Source: Geobacter sp. | GTDB lineage: Bacteria > Desulfobacterota > Desulfuromonadia > Geobacterales > Pseudopelobacteraceae | DNA length: 39,901 bases | Direction of reading: 5' to 3' | Assembly: GCA_003151775.1 (NCBI GenBank) | Contig: PLYK01000132.1 | Coordinates: 24,343-64,243 of the forward strand | Position numbers and translations under genes: made by a program | Part shown: in pieces, positions 7,946-16,809 of the stretch | Layout of the letters: the number at the start of each line of letters is the position of its first letter | How positions within the stretch are numbered: position 1 is the stretch's first letter | The notes under the pieces: generated by a model | Told to the model about the DNA's origin: nothing | What the model saw: only the letters and a program-made list of their open reading frames with translations | The model's database searches: none

Positions 7946-8667
7946 CCCAGATATGCCTCGATCACTTCGGAGTTCTCCCGCACCTGCGCGGGCTCGCCGT
8001 CAGCGATCACCCTCCCCCCCGCCATGACGATCAACCGGTCCGAAACCTCCATGACCGCTTCCATGTTGTGCTCGATGACAAGAACGCCGATTCCCTCGTC
8101 CCGCATGTCGCGCAGCAGGCCGAGGATCTTCACCGTCATCTCCTGGTTCACCCCGGCAACCGGCTCGTCGAGGAGCAGCAGGGCCGGATCGAGGGCGCGG
8201 CAGCAGGCGAGGTTCAGGAGCTTCTGTTGGCCGTAGGAAAGTTCACCCGCCGGCTCTTCGGCCTTGTCGGACAGCCCGACAAAGGCTAGAAGTTCCTGCG
8301 CCCGCTCACGGTTCTGCCGCTCCTTCCCCTTTTTCAGGGAAGCAAAGAGGGAAGCGCCGGGGTTGAAGGCGAGCATGACGTTGTCGAGGGTGGAGAGTTT
8401 CTTGATAGTGCGGAGGTTTTGAAAGGTACGTCCGATCCCGGCAGCGGCTACGGCATAGGGGGGCTTGCCCGTGATCTCCAGCGAGTTGAAGCAGATCAAG
8501 CCGCTGTCTGGCACGTGATAACCGCAGATCATGTTGAAGAGTGTCGTCTTTCCCGCGCCGTTGGGACCGATGAGGCCCGTGATTGCGCCTTTGGCTATGG
8601 TGCAGGAAACCTCCGTTACCGCTTTAACACCGTCGAAATGCTTGGTCACCCCTCTGATTTCAAGCAT
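7942..8667 (-). CDS. livG: Branched-chain-type ABC transporter ATPase LivG
   Basis: Second ATPase of the HAAT importer. Walker A GPNGAGKTTLFNM, the LivG-typical insertion GIGRTFQNLR, signature LSYGQQKLL and Walker B LLLLDEPVAGVN are visible, then VIEHNMEAVM. The C-terminal GEPAQVRENSEVIEAYLG is characteristic of LivG. Length (241 residues) is typical. It overlaps livM by eight bases and livF by four, so the three are translationally coupled. Function is inferred from the family; substrate specificity resides in the binding protein. Confidence 0.93.
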   Translation of the reverse strand: MLEIRGVTKHFDGVKAVTEVSCTIAKGAITGLIGPNGAGKTTLFNMICGYHVPDSGLICFNSLEITGKPPYAVAAAGIGRTFQNLRTIKKLSTLDNVMLAFNPGASLFASLKKGKERQNRERAQELLAFVGLSDKAEEPAGELSYGQQKLLNLACCRALDPALLLLDEPVAGVNQEMTVKILGLLRDMRDEGIGVLVIEHNMEAVMEVSDRLIVMAGGRVIADGEPAQVRENSEVIEAYLG

Positions 8668-9565
8668 CTTCTACTTCTTTACGCTCCTTGGGATGGGCGT
8701 TGAAGGCATATTCGCCGAACAGTCCTTGGGGGCGGTACATCATACAGAGGACCAGGAGCACGCCGTACAGTATCTGCCGCACGTTGGCGGCGACGGCGTT
8801 GGGAAGACCGACGAAACGGAGGATTTCCGGGAGTGAGACGAGGAAGGCGGCCCCGGCGACAGAGCCCTTGAGGCTTCCCGCACCGCCGATGATGACTATG
8901 GAGAGGATGAAGATCGACTCCATGACCGTGAAGCTCGTCGGGTCGATGTAGCTGATATAGACCGCATAGAGGCCGCCGCCGATGGATGCCAGGGCCGCGC
9001 CAATGACAAATGCTGCCATCTTGTAAGCGGTGACGTTCTTGCCGAGGGATTGGACGAAGATTTCGTCCTCCCGGATCGCCTTGAGAATTCTGCCGAAGGG
9101 GGAGTTGATGAGCCGGTTCAGGAAGAGGTAGACGGCGATACCTATCGCCGCGACGAGGCAGAGAAAGGCGCCGTGGGACGGCAGGGGAACGCCGAAGACG
9201 CTGGGCTGGGGAATGCCGGGGATGCCCATGGGGCCGCCGGTGAAGGAGACCCAGTTATTCAGGATGCTGAAGACGATGATTTGGAAGGCGAATGTGGTTA
9301 TTACGAAATAGTCGTCTCGGGTGCGGAGTGACGGCCAGGCGATGAGAAAGGCGATTGCTGCGGTCAGGATGACTCCTGTCGGGAGACAGAGCCAGAAGGG
9401 AATGCCTGCCTTGAGGGAGAGGAGCGCGGTCGTATACGCGCCGATTCCGTAGAAGGCAGCATGGGCCACGGAGATGAGGCCGGTGAAGCCTGCCGGGAGG
9501 TTCAGGGACATGGCGACGATGGAGTATATCCCGATCATGATGAGGATGTGGAGCAGGTACTCCAT
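8660..9565 (-). CDS. livM: Branched-chain-type ABC permease LivM
   Basis: Inner-membrane permease of the HAAT importer, forming the channel with LivH. The 301-residue protein has about eight hydrophobic segments. It carries LivM signatures: a start with SIVAMSLNLPAGFTGLISVA, the central FGRILKAIREDEIFVQSLG loop that couples to the ATPase, and IIGGAGSLKGSVAGAAFLV near the C-terminus. It ends YRPQGLFGEY, typical for the family. The start overlaps the livH stop by one base. Composition is GC-rich throughout. Confidence 0.92.
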   Translation of the reverse strand: MEYLLHILIMIGIYSIVAMSLNLPAGFTGLISVAHAAFYGIGAYTTALLSLKAGIPFWLCLPTGVILTAAIAFLIAWPSLRTRDDYFVITTFAFQIIVFSILNNWVSFTGGPMGIPGIPQPSVFGVPLPSHGAFLCLVAAIGIAVYLFLNRLINSPFGRILKAIREDEIFVQSLGKNVTAYKMAAFVIGAALASIGGGLYAVYISYIDPTSFTVMESIFILSIVIIGGAGSLKGSVAGAAFLVSLPEILRFVGLPNAVAANVRQILYGVLLVLCMMYRPQGLFGEYAFNAHPKERKEVEDA

Positions 9566-10452
9566 CAGACCTCCGCCTTACGTATCTTCTTGCCGAAGAA
9601 GCCCTGGGGTCTTAGGAGGAGGAAAAGGAGAAGGACGATGAAGGCGATGGCGTCCTGCCACTGAGAGGAGATTTTCCAGACGCCGAAGTTCTGGGCAAAG
9701 GCAAGGAGAAAGGCACCCAATGCAGCACCGGGGATACTACCCACCCCACCGATGATGACCGCCACGACCCCCATCATAAGGGCGTTCATTCCCATTGTCG
9801 GGGTCATGTCGGTGTCGAAGGAGATGAGGATTCCGGCTATACCCGCGAGGGCGGAGCCGATGGCGAAGGCGATTAGGATTACTTTGTCCGTGTCGATGCC
9901 GGTTACAAAAGCAAGTTCAGGATTGGCGGCGACTGCTCGCATATAGATTCCAATTCTTGTAAACCTCATACAAATCAGACACAAGATTACCAACGAAACA
10001 CCAACTACAATTGTCACCAGTTGGATAGGTGTTATACGGGCTCCAAGTATATCACTGCCTTCGGTGACCATTCCGTCTCTTATACTCTTTGTCTCATCAC
10101 CATAAATTAAAGAAATAATATTTTGCAAAATAATATAAATGCCAATAGAAGCAAGTAACAAGACCAAAGGAGAAGCAGTATTAAAACGCAGGTACCGGTA
10201 TGGTCCAAGCTCAACAAGGATTGCTATAAATAGCGTTAAAACTATTGCCAGCGGAATAGAATAGTATAGTGGAAGGTATAGAATGCGATATAAAAAGAAA
10301 ACCAAATATGGACCTAATGTATAAATAGCACCGTAACTAAAATTAAAAAATTTAGCAGTAGAATATATTATACAAAAGCTTACACCTATAATAGAATATG
10401 CACTTCCAGTTGCTATTGAATTTACTATCAATTGTATGCACGTATTACTCAT
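9565..10452 (-). CDS. livH: Branched-chain-type ABC permease LivH, mosaic composition
   Basis: Second permease of the importer, 295 residues with about eight membrane segments. Family landmarks are SIIGVSFCIIYSTAKFFNFS at the N-terminus, the coupling loop GIYMRAVAANPELAFVTGI and GGVGSIPGAALGAFLLA near the C-terminus. The oddity is composition. The N-terminal half (about 9950-10452) is strongly AT-rich, with many ATA and TTA codons. The C-terminal half uses GC-rich codons like livM. The reading frame is intact across the change. No clear Shine-Dalgarno precedes the ATG at 10452, so translation may depend on coupling to the binding-protein gene 11 bases upstream. A recombination joint within the gene is the simplest reading. 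Confidence 0.88.
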   Translation of the reverse strand: MSNTCIQLIVNSIATGSAYSIIGVSFCIIYSTAKFFNFSYGAIYTLGPYLVFFLYRILYLPLYYSIPLAIVLTLFIAILVELGPYRYLRFNTASPLVLLLASIGIYIILQNIISLIYGDETKSIRDGMVTEGSDILGARITPIQLVTIVVGVSLVILCLICMRFTRIGIYMRAVAANPELAFVTGIDTDKVILIAFAIGSALAGIAGILISFDTDMTPTMGMNALMMGVVAVIIGGVGSIPGAALGAFLLAFAQNFGVWKISSQWQDAIAFIVLLLFLLLRPQGFFGKKIRKAEV

Positions 10453-10463
10453 GATTGTTATAA

Positions 10464-11585
10464 TTATTGATTTAGTAATTTAAATTTGTTATTTGATACG
10501 ACATAAATTGATATATTCTTATTTTTATTATCACCATTGTTATTGAATTCGATCCGTCCGGTAACTCCATCAACAAAAAACCCTTGTTTTTTTATTTCAG
10601 ACACAATTCCTTTTCGGGATTTGTCTGTGGCCTTTTCTATAGCATTTATAATAACTTCCGCGGCATCATATCCCAGAGGTGCATAACTAACGACCTTACC
10701 ATATTTACGTTCATATTCTTTGAAGAATTTTACTGCCTTCGGGGAAACACCTCGATCAGGAGCAATAAAACTAACAATTGAACCCTCTCCAGCATTACCA
10801 GCCTGTTGCAAGAAGGCACTACCATAGCACCCATCGCCTGCAATCGCCGTGGCTTTTAACCCCATCTCTTTCATTTGCCTAACAAAAGGGGCACCCATAT
10901 CATATGTTGCTCCTATAACAACATACTTTGGATGCAACTCCTTGAGCTTTGCAATAAGCGTCTTGTAATCGCGTGACTCTTTTTTTGCGCCCTCAAAGGC
11001 CACAATATTTCCACCGGCAGACCTGAACTTATCACGAAAGGCATTGGCAAAGCCTAAACCGTAAGACGTTAAATCGTTCACAATTGCTACCGGCGCTATA
11101 GGATCTTTTGAAAGCAAGTATAATGCAAGAAACGGGGCTTGATCATCATCTGTGGGCGGGATCCTAAATAAGGATTGGTATCCTAATTGCGTAATTCTTG
11201 GGTTTGTAGGCACCGGCATTGCGACCGGCATTCCATTTTTTGCATAAACTTCTGCAGCGGCACTCATACAACCACTGGTTAAATGCCCGACAACAGCTAT
11301 ATATCGAGAATCTTGGCATATTTGATTGGCAATCGCGACGGCTGTTTTAGGGTCACCTTGATCATCAAACAATTGATAATGAATAATAGCGTTGCTGTCT
11401 AGATTGAGTTCATCAAAAGCCATTTTAGCTCCATTAGCAGTATCCTTACCATTTTCTGCAAGGGTTCCTGTAAGTGAGCTAACAATTGCTACATATACCG
11501 CAGGCTTACGAAATCCAAACGCAATAACGCCGGTAACAATGATCAATGAAATGCAAACAACAAGCCATGCATAATTCTTATTCAT
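10464..11585 (-). CDS. Branched-chain-type periplasmic binding protein
   Basis: A type I periplasmic binding protein of the Leu/Ile/Val (LivJ-like) family, the substrate-capture component for the adjacent LivHMGF. An N-terminal hydrophobic segment (residues 4-24) acts as signal or membrane anchor and has no lipobox. The mature part starts VYVAIVSSLTGTLAENGKD and includes AVVGHLTSGCMSAAAEVY and the hinge regions typical of the fold. It ends in an Asn/Lys-rich strand. The start at 11585 is preferred over 11600 because AGGAGGG sits just upstream. It lies 24 bases after the radical SAM gene. Composition is lower in GC than livM-livG-livF, so it belongs to the imported part of the run. The ligand is unknown. 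Confidence 0.88.
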   Translation of the reverse strand: MNKNYAWLVVCISLIIVTGVIAFGFRKPAVYVAIVSSLTGTLAENGKDTANGAKMAFDELNLDSNAIIHYQLFDDQGDPKTAVAIANQICQDSRYIAVVGHLTSGCMSAAAEVYAKNGMPVAMPVPTNPRITQLGYQSLFRIPPTDDDQAPFLALYLLSKDPIAPVAIVNDLTSYGLGFANAFRDKFRSAGGNIVAFEGAKKESRDYKTLIAKLKELHPKYVVIGATYDMGAPFVRQMKEMGLKATAIAGDGCYGSAFLQQAGNAGEGSIVSFIAPDRGVSPKAVKFFKEYERKYGKVVSYAPLGYDAAEVIINAIEKATDKSRKGIVSEIKKQGFFVDGVTGRIEFNNNGDNKNKNISIYVVSNNKFKLLNQ

Positions 11586-11609
11586 ATTCTCCCTCCTCAT
11601 CCGAAGAAA

Positions 11610-12881
11610 TTAGCCCTTCATTTCTGTCTCTAAATCTCGAAGGTTTTGAACATGCTCCGCTACTTTAGCCTCCCAACCTATTGGAAGTAAGTCGCCAGCT
11701 CTGTCACGGAATGGGCATCCATGATAAATACCGTATCCTTTGTATCCAATTGAATTAAAGGGAATGCTATTATAAGCAAATCCATGTTTCTTATAATGAT
11801 TGCGGTATGGATTGTTCGCAATTGCCTTAATAAGTGCATACTCTTGGTGAACATTACCCAAATAATTGTTATCAGTACCGTCAGTCTCATCTGGGCAACC
11901 GCAACAAGGATATATTCTTCCTCGTGCATTAATGTAAAGTCCATAGGGCAACTGCGAGCATGGCAAACCGCCTAAGTATGGTGACGCACCCCCAAAAGGA
12001 ATACCTAATTCTTCATTTAACGAATAAATTCCCTCAGCAATTTTGAGCATTCGCTCCTTTGAAATGTATAAACCGCGTCGCTTTCTCCAGTCTGCATTTC
12101 GTGTAAGCCCAACCGGCACGGGAGGATCAAGATCAACAAAAATGCGTCGTTCTGCTTTAAGCCGGTATATTTTCTCTATATCATCTATACCTTGTGGGGT
12201 AATAACACTTTCAAGTCCCAACCGAGTCCAACCCGTTGGGCTATCCTCAGCTGCAACGCCGGTCATTATAAGTTTCTCCTCTTCACAGGAAAATACAGGC
12301 GGTTCGTTGAAGCCAACTGCAATCAACTGCTCAAGAATATGATTTCGTTTTTCGGCATATCCCTTAAGACCAACAAGACTGTCCTCTTTATCGTTGTTGA
12401 AGGAGTGAAACTTCAACATTATGCTGACACGTAATTTTTTTAGATATTCGATAAGTTCACGTGGCTTAAGACCATGTACTTTCAAACATTGTGACTCGTC
12501 AGCCAATATCGAACCATTGGTAAAAACGACCATCCACATATTAAGCATTTCACTTGCAAACTCTATGAAATCGACAAAACCGCTCTCTTGGAATGGTTCC
12601 TGATCACCAACTAGTTTAGCACTTTTACATCCTAATGTGGCGGCATCCTTAAAAATAGACTTAAGTTGTTCAATATTCAATTTTGAAAGGCTGCCTTGCT
12701 TGTTTCTGACAAATTCGCGCTCGTCTGTCTCAACAAAACAATAACGACACTTGAGGTTGCATTTATTCTGACATGGATAATCAAAGTCCATGGTTAGCAG
12801 TGCAATGGCTTCTCTATCAATATATTTTTTTATGGTTGCTTCAGGGTATTGCCAACCAATCAGTGAGTTAACCCAAGTCAT
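11610..12881 (-). CDS. Radical SAM protein with SPASM-like C-terminus
   Basis: A 423-residue radical S-adenosylmethionine enzyme. The cluster motif CNLKCRYC (Cys41, 45, 48) binds the [4Fe-4S] cluster that cleaves SAM. The following LKSIFKDAATLGCKSAKLVGDQEPF fits the SAM-binding barrel. The C-terminal third has more cysteines (LPCSQLPYGLYI, YPCCGCPDE, HGCPF), which look like a SPASM or twitch-type auxiliary cluster domain. The substrate is unknown. No small precursor-peptide gene lies next to it, since the gaps on both sides are under 30 bases. GGAAG is positioned before the start. It is tightly packed between a membrane protein gene and a transporter binding-protein gene, an unusual setting. 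It could modify a peptide, a nucleoside or a transported molecule. Confidence 0.85.
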   Translation of the reverse strand: MTWVNSLIGWQYPEATIKKYIDREAIALLTMDFDYPCQNKCNLKCRYCFVETDEREFVRNKQGSLSKLNIEQLKSIFKDAATLGCKSAKLVGDQEPFQESGFVDFIEFASEMLNMWMVVFTNGSILADESQCLKVHGLKPRELIEYLKKLRVSIMLKFHSFNNDKEDSLVGLKGYAEKRNHILEQLIAVGFNEPPVFSCEEEKLIMTGVAAEDSPTGWTRLGLESVITPQGIDDIEKIYRLKAERRIFVDLDPPVPVGLTRNADWRKRRGLYISKERMLKIAEGIYSLNEELGIPFGGASPYLGGLPCSQLPYGLYINARGRIYPCCGCPDETDGTDNNYLGNVHQEYALIKAIANNPYRNHYKKHGFAYNSIPFNSIGYKGYGIYHGCPFRDRAGDLLPIGWEAKVAEHVQNLRDLETEMKG

Positions 12882-12909
12882 AAGCAGACTTCCAATCGAA
12901 TTTGATATG

Positions 12910-14787
12910 TCATTTTATGTGACTTAATTTGCAAGTATTAGATTCATTTATATCAAAAAATATTTTATTTAGACCAGATCGTATTGCAGAAGCAATATCA
13001 TTGTTTATACCAGAAGCTGCCATCGAAGCAAGGTCGAGAACTGGAGAGAATGAAAGGTGGACATCAGATTTCCTGCCATTACTTAAACTATCGTCAAATC
13101 CAATAAAAAATACCCAACAATCGAGATCTGGTTTGTTTTTATCTCTAATAGCAAAGAAATCAGAGGGGAACTGGAAGGTCCTAACTATAGTTTTTTCACT
13201 TCCATCACTTCCTTTAACTGGACGACTTGAAATGCGAACATCTTTTTGGAATATATCGAGACAGTCATCAATACAACGGAAAATAAACTTATCTGCTATT
13301 TCATCATCAGAAGCATCAATATTCAGTCCATGGTACCCAAGAAGCACATCTTTAAGTTTTCCCCATCCTAACTGTTCCGGGTGCTCCGACGCAGACGAAT
13401 CAGCAAGAGTTCCAAAGCCGTCATGAAATTGGTTTACTTTTCTAATGTTCTCTTGATCAATTTTAGTAAATTTTGACGAAGGAATAAATGATTCCAAGTC
13501 TGCGCTGAGAATTTTACGGGGAATCCATGAATTATTAGCAGTCACAACAAAACCTTTCTTGATTTCATGAGCAACTGTAGCACAGTCTACAAATTCTACC
13601 GATTGTTTATCAACTCCTTTGGAATAAGCAAATATTCTTTTCCACACACCTTTATTGTTGGAATGAAAATCATGAAATGCCTCAAGAAATCCAATCCATT
13701 CATCAAAGTCACTAGAATTTCTAAACCTAAAAATATTGATTGGTGATTTTGGCATAACAGTATAAAACTCGAATCTATGATACCAACTCTCTAGAGAACT
13801 AACTATTTTTTCGATTGTTTTTATATAATATGCGAACGAAGTAACATGTAAAAGTACTCCTGGAAACTGTCGTTCCAGTGTTTCTGTTTCAAAATACCGT
13901 CCAATTGCTACGGACATGTATGCATAATGAGGACGTTCATCTTTGTAATCGATAATTCTTTTCGAAATTTTAACTACTGTGTCATCTTCACCGTCTTTGG
14001 GCGGATTAATGCCAGGTGCAAGAAGAGGATGCAGAGCGACCAGGTGAAATTTTTCTACCTGATCGCACATTCCTAAAAGTGCTTCTGCCATATTTTCATC
14101 ATCATTATTTGTTTTCAGTTCCATTGCTGAATCAGATATGGCACGAATCCGTTCTGCAGTTTGCCTTGTAGTGGCCACTGTTTGAATGGTACGACTAAGA
14201 ACAGATAATGAAGCAAAAGTCTTCTGGACTTGAGTAGATACTTCGCTTATTTTACCATACGTGCTGTTTATTTCTGTATTTGTTCCATTAAGTTTAGTTC
14301 CTAAATCACCAATACTATTAAATGTGTTAGCGATAACTGACGTTATCACTGCAAGAAAGCCTGCTGAAATTAAATCTTTTGCCCATCCAAGATAAATACT
14401 AACAGATCTTACATCAGGCCTATGCTCAGCAAAATCATTTAGTGATGATATGAAAGCCAAATATGTTCCAACTAAAAAAACAACAAACCATAGATTTGGG
14501 AAATGCCAAAGCCGTCTTCCAAATTCAGCGAATCTGATAAATATAGGAATTGTAGTAGTTTTAGCAAACCTTGAATGTGCGAAACTCAACGAGCCAAAGA
14601 TAATAAAGACCAGCGTAACTACGCAAAATATAGCCAGTACTATCGCAGGAATGGTTGTAAATAGCATTAGAATCCATGCTAAGATCAACAATGCAATTGA
14701 AATACCGAAAGGAATAATAATTTCTCTAAACGACAGGATTACGTTATTTGATTGTGGTGAGACTTCTGGCGTGGCGACATCATTCAT
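12910..14787 (-). CDS. Unrecognised membrane protein with large soluble domain
   Basis: I do not recognise this 625-residue protein. Hydrophobic segments lie near residues 22-44, 46-68 and 97-116, with a weaker fourth at about 128-152. A Ser/Thr/Asn-rich heptad-like stretch, probably coiled coil, follows at about 155-225. The remaining 400 residues are soluble and mixed alpha/beta, with a Trp/Phe-rich region (RFRNSSDFDEWIGFLEAFH) and no motif I can name. The start at 14787 follows AGAGGG; an upstream ATG at 14820 is an alternative. It is AT-rich with codon use unlike flanking core genes. It sits between the RES gene and the radical SAM gene with gaps of 43 and 28 bases, suggesting co-transcription. 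A membrane sensor or effector is possible, but this is inference. Confidence 0.7.
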   Translation of the reverse strand: MNDVATPEVSPQSNNVILSFREIIIPFGISIALLILAWILMLFTTIPAIVLAIFCVVTLVFIIFGSLSFAHSRFAKTTTIPIFIRFAEFGRRLWHFPNLWFVVFLVGTYLAFISSLNDFAEHRPDVRSVSIYLGWAKDLISAGFLAVITSVIANTFNSIGDLGTKLNGTNTEINSTYGKISEVSTQVQKTFASLSVLSRTIQTVATTRQTAERIRAISDSAMELKTNNDDENMAEALLGMCDQVEKFHLVALHPLLAPGINPPKDGEDDTVVKISKRIIDYKDERPHYAYMSVAIGRYFETETLERQFPGVLLHVTSFAYYIKTIEKIVSSLESWYHRFEFYTVMPKSPINIFRFRNSSDFDEWIGFLEAFHDFHSNNKGVWKRIFAYSKGVDKQSVEFVDCATVAHEIKKGFVVTANNSWIPRKILSADLESFIPSSKFTKIDQENIRKVNQFHDGFGTLADSSASEHPEQLGWGKLKDVLLGYHGLNIDASDDEIADKFIFRCIDDCLDIFQKDVRISSRPVKGSDGSEKTIVRTFQFPSDFFAIRDKNKPDLDCWVFFIGFDDSLSNGRKSDVHLSFSPVLDLASMAASGINNDIASAIRSGLNKIFFDINESNTCKLSHIK

Positions 14788-14830
14788 TACGCAACCCTCT
14801 TTTAAAGTAATGCTACACAAAAAATTGCCA

Positions 14831-15844
14831 TCACCGACAACTGCTAAACATTATTTTGATGTCATCAATTCGATACTGAGAAACATCCTTCCCCATCACC
14901 TTAGTATCATTAAATATCGCATAATTTATCCCCGGCCCCATCGCGCTGCGATAAATAACGCCATCATAACCAATCGTCTTTATATACTCGCACAGATACT
15001 GACTCGGCAAATATTCAAGGTGCGCGAAGTGCGGCAATACCGGCATAGTCAACTCCTCACCCAGCCGGCACAGATACTCCATATAACGCCGGAACAGTTT
15101 CAGAATGGTATCGTCAAGCTCAAAAGGCGAAACGGTCTTGCGCGGGTTCTGCAGATCAATCAACTTCAACGAATCTTCCACATCGAGCTCGGCAACGCAA
15201 ACCAATTCGCCCTTATGAGGCCTGATTTCGGCTACTGCCGTCGCGGCATCAGAGGCGACATACAGACACGGTATCCCGACAGGATTGGCCCGCCCGTTTC
15301 CGGCCTGCTTCTCCGGCGGCTTTCCCATCTGGTCGATGGAATACAGATCCTGCTGGTCACACATCCTGGCGCGGTAAACCTTGGCTGGGGCTCTTCCCTG
15401 TAAAAATTCAAAAGGCTTTTCAATTTCCTGTATCTTCTTGATGTTTTTCGGGAAGTAGCGGTTTCGATGCTTCAATTCTTCTCGAAAATCCTCCCATTCC
15501 TGGACCGCAGATGCATCGTTCTCCACGACCGGGGCATATTTCTTGTGGAAGATTGTGTTATCGTCGAATATCAGCACCAACAGGGTTTCGGCCTTGACCG
15601 GGTCGAGTCTGTCAAAAAGGCCCCAATCACTGCGTATAAGCGCTTCCAGGCTCGAAGCATCAGGAGAACCGCTTTCCTCGTAAACTCCGATCAAAGCTTC
15701 AAAATAATCCACCAGCTCAGGCGGATCAATGAGCTTGACACCTCGGCTACCACAATACTCGCAATCCCCGGTTTCCTTGGCGGATTGTTCAATCTGTCGA
15801 GCAAGAAAGTTATCGCCTATACAGTTACCGCAACACTTCTTCAT
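14831..15844 (-). CDS. RES-domain protein with N-terminal zinc-ribbon and helical domain
   Basis: A 337-residue protein ending in a RES domain, a family known in RES-Xre toxin-antitoxin systems as NAD+-degrading toxins. Expected key residues are visible: Arg158 (VYRARM), Ser198 (LYVASDA) and Glu206 (AVAEIRPH), with GRANPVGIP before them. The N-terminus has two CxxC pairs (Cys5/8 and Cys28/31), a likely zinc ribbon, followed by a helical region of about 100 residues of the kind annotated as HEPN/RES N-terminal. No Xre-type antitoxin gene is adjacent. The ATG lies four bases after the stop of the sce7725-like gene, so translation is coupled. It is larger than plain RES toxins, so activity may be gated by the N-terminal part. 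NAD+ degradation is inferred from the family. Confidence 0.82.
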   Translation of the reverse strand: MKKCCGNCIGDNFLARQIEQSAKETGDCEYCGSRGVKLIDPPELVDYFEALIGVYEESGSPDASSLEALIRSDWGLFDRLDPVKAETLLVLIFDDNTIFHKKYAPVVENDASAVQEWEDFREELKHRNRYFPKNIKKIQEIEKPFEFLQGRAPAKVYRARMCDQQDLYSIDQMGKPPEKQAGNGRANPVGIPCLYVASDAATAVAEIRPHKGELVCVAELDVEDSLKLIDLQNPRKTVSPFELDDTILKLFRRYMEYLCRLGEELTMPVLPHFAHLEYLPSQYLCEYIKTIGYDGVIYRSAMGPGINYAIFNDTKVMGKDVSQYRIDDIKIMFSSCR

Positions 15845-15848
15845 CTGC

Positions 15849-16790
15849 TTACGCCCCGAGGAAGTGCTCGATCAACTCGATATGATGCTGCATGGAAAGC
15901 TTCTTTGCGTAGCCGAGACCGGGATAGTGTTCCTGCTCATGTAAGGTCATATACTCCTGAACGGCTTCTGAGCGGAAGATCATCGAACCGCGGCGGTTTA
16001 CATCGTCAACAAGTTTCTGCAACGCCTCCAGGAATTTCCCCCTGGGATCGACCGGAGAATTTGTCCGATCCGACACGTAATGCTTAATGTACATGTCATT
16101 ATCTTCGTTGCTGTGGAGATAGGTCAGATGGATGGCAACCGCGTATGCCGGACCACCGGTTTCCATGTAATCATCTCCCACTATCAGAAAGTCCCCGAAG
16201 CCGTTTACACCCTCATCCATGTACGTTATGTGGAGGTCCGAGAAATGCTCTCCTTCGGGATGCTCCCGATTCTTCCGGTGGATAAAACCGTCGCGGATGA
16301 GAATACGTTGATTGTCCCTGAAATGACGGCGATACAGACGGCTGCAAAACTGTTCGATGAAGATATGGTTTGTGATGACATCATAACTGGCCAAGGCTTC
16401 ACCTAGTTCCCTGCTCCCCTCTGCGTAGCCGTAGTGGATAATGCTGACTGGCTTGGTCTGAGCAGCGCAAAAGGCCTGAATGTCAGCCAGCGATGAATCT
16501 TCACTGATGATGTAGCCTATGGAAAATTTGTCATAGTCGGAGAGGAGATCATCGATTATTTCGTCAAAAAGAAGGGTGCCGTCGTTTCGCAGTTCTCCGT
16601 AAACCGGATTGACTATGAGAGTGAAGCGTGTGTTGTGTTCGACCAATTTTTCGATTGTGCGGGAAAGTCCGGAAAGGTTACGTTTGACCGGCTCTATGAT
16701 GGGGATGATATTGGCGCGGGCCATCCGTTCCGCATTCTCCCGGATGGTGATCAGGTCATACTGTTTCCCGCGAAAATAGGGATAATACAT
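15849..16790 (-). CDS. sce7725 family protein (T4 beta protein-like)
   Basis: A 313-residue protein starting MYYPYFRGKQYDLITIREN. This resembles the sce7725 family and, more distantly, phage T4-type beta proteins with a probable TIM-barrel-like fold. Recurrent strand-helix units are visible (IIPIIEPVKRN, TLIVNPVYGE, SIGYIISED, VSIIHYG, NHIFIEQ). The molecular function of the family is not known to me. The sce7725 and sce7726 names come from neighbouring Sorangium cellulosum loci, and the two families are also adjacent here, which supports both calls. AGGAGGG just before the ATG is a strong ribosome-binding site. Gaps to the neighbours are 19 and 4 bases. A role in conflict or defence is inference from its partners. 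Confidence 0.75.
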   Translation of the reverse strand: MYYPYFRGKQYDLITIRENAERMARANIIPIIEPVKRNLSGLSRTIEKLVEHNTRFTLIVNPVYGELRNDGTLLFDEIIDDLLSDYDKFSIGYIISEDSSLADIQAFCAAQTKPVSIIHYGYAEGSRELGEALASYDVITNHIFIEQFCSRLYRRHFRDNQRILIRDGFIHRKNREHPEGEHFSDLHITYMDEGVNGFGDFLIVGDDYMETGGPAYAVAIHLTYLHSNEDNDMYIKHYVSDRTNSPVDPRGKFLEALQKLVDDVNRRGSMIFRSEAVQEYMTLHEQEHYPGLGYAKKLSMQHHIELIEHFLGA

Positions 16791-16809
16791 GCACCCTCCT
16801 CAGTAGAAA

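Noticed and set aside
11586-12909. A small precursor peptide gene beside the radical SAM gene.
   Set aside because: The gaps on both sides are under 30 bases and no small frame with a ribosome-binding site is present.
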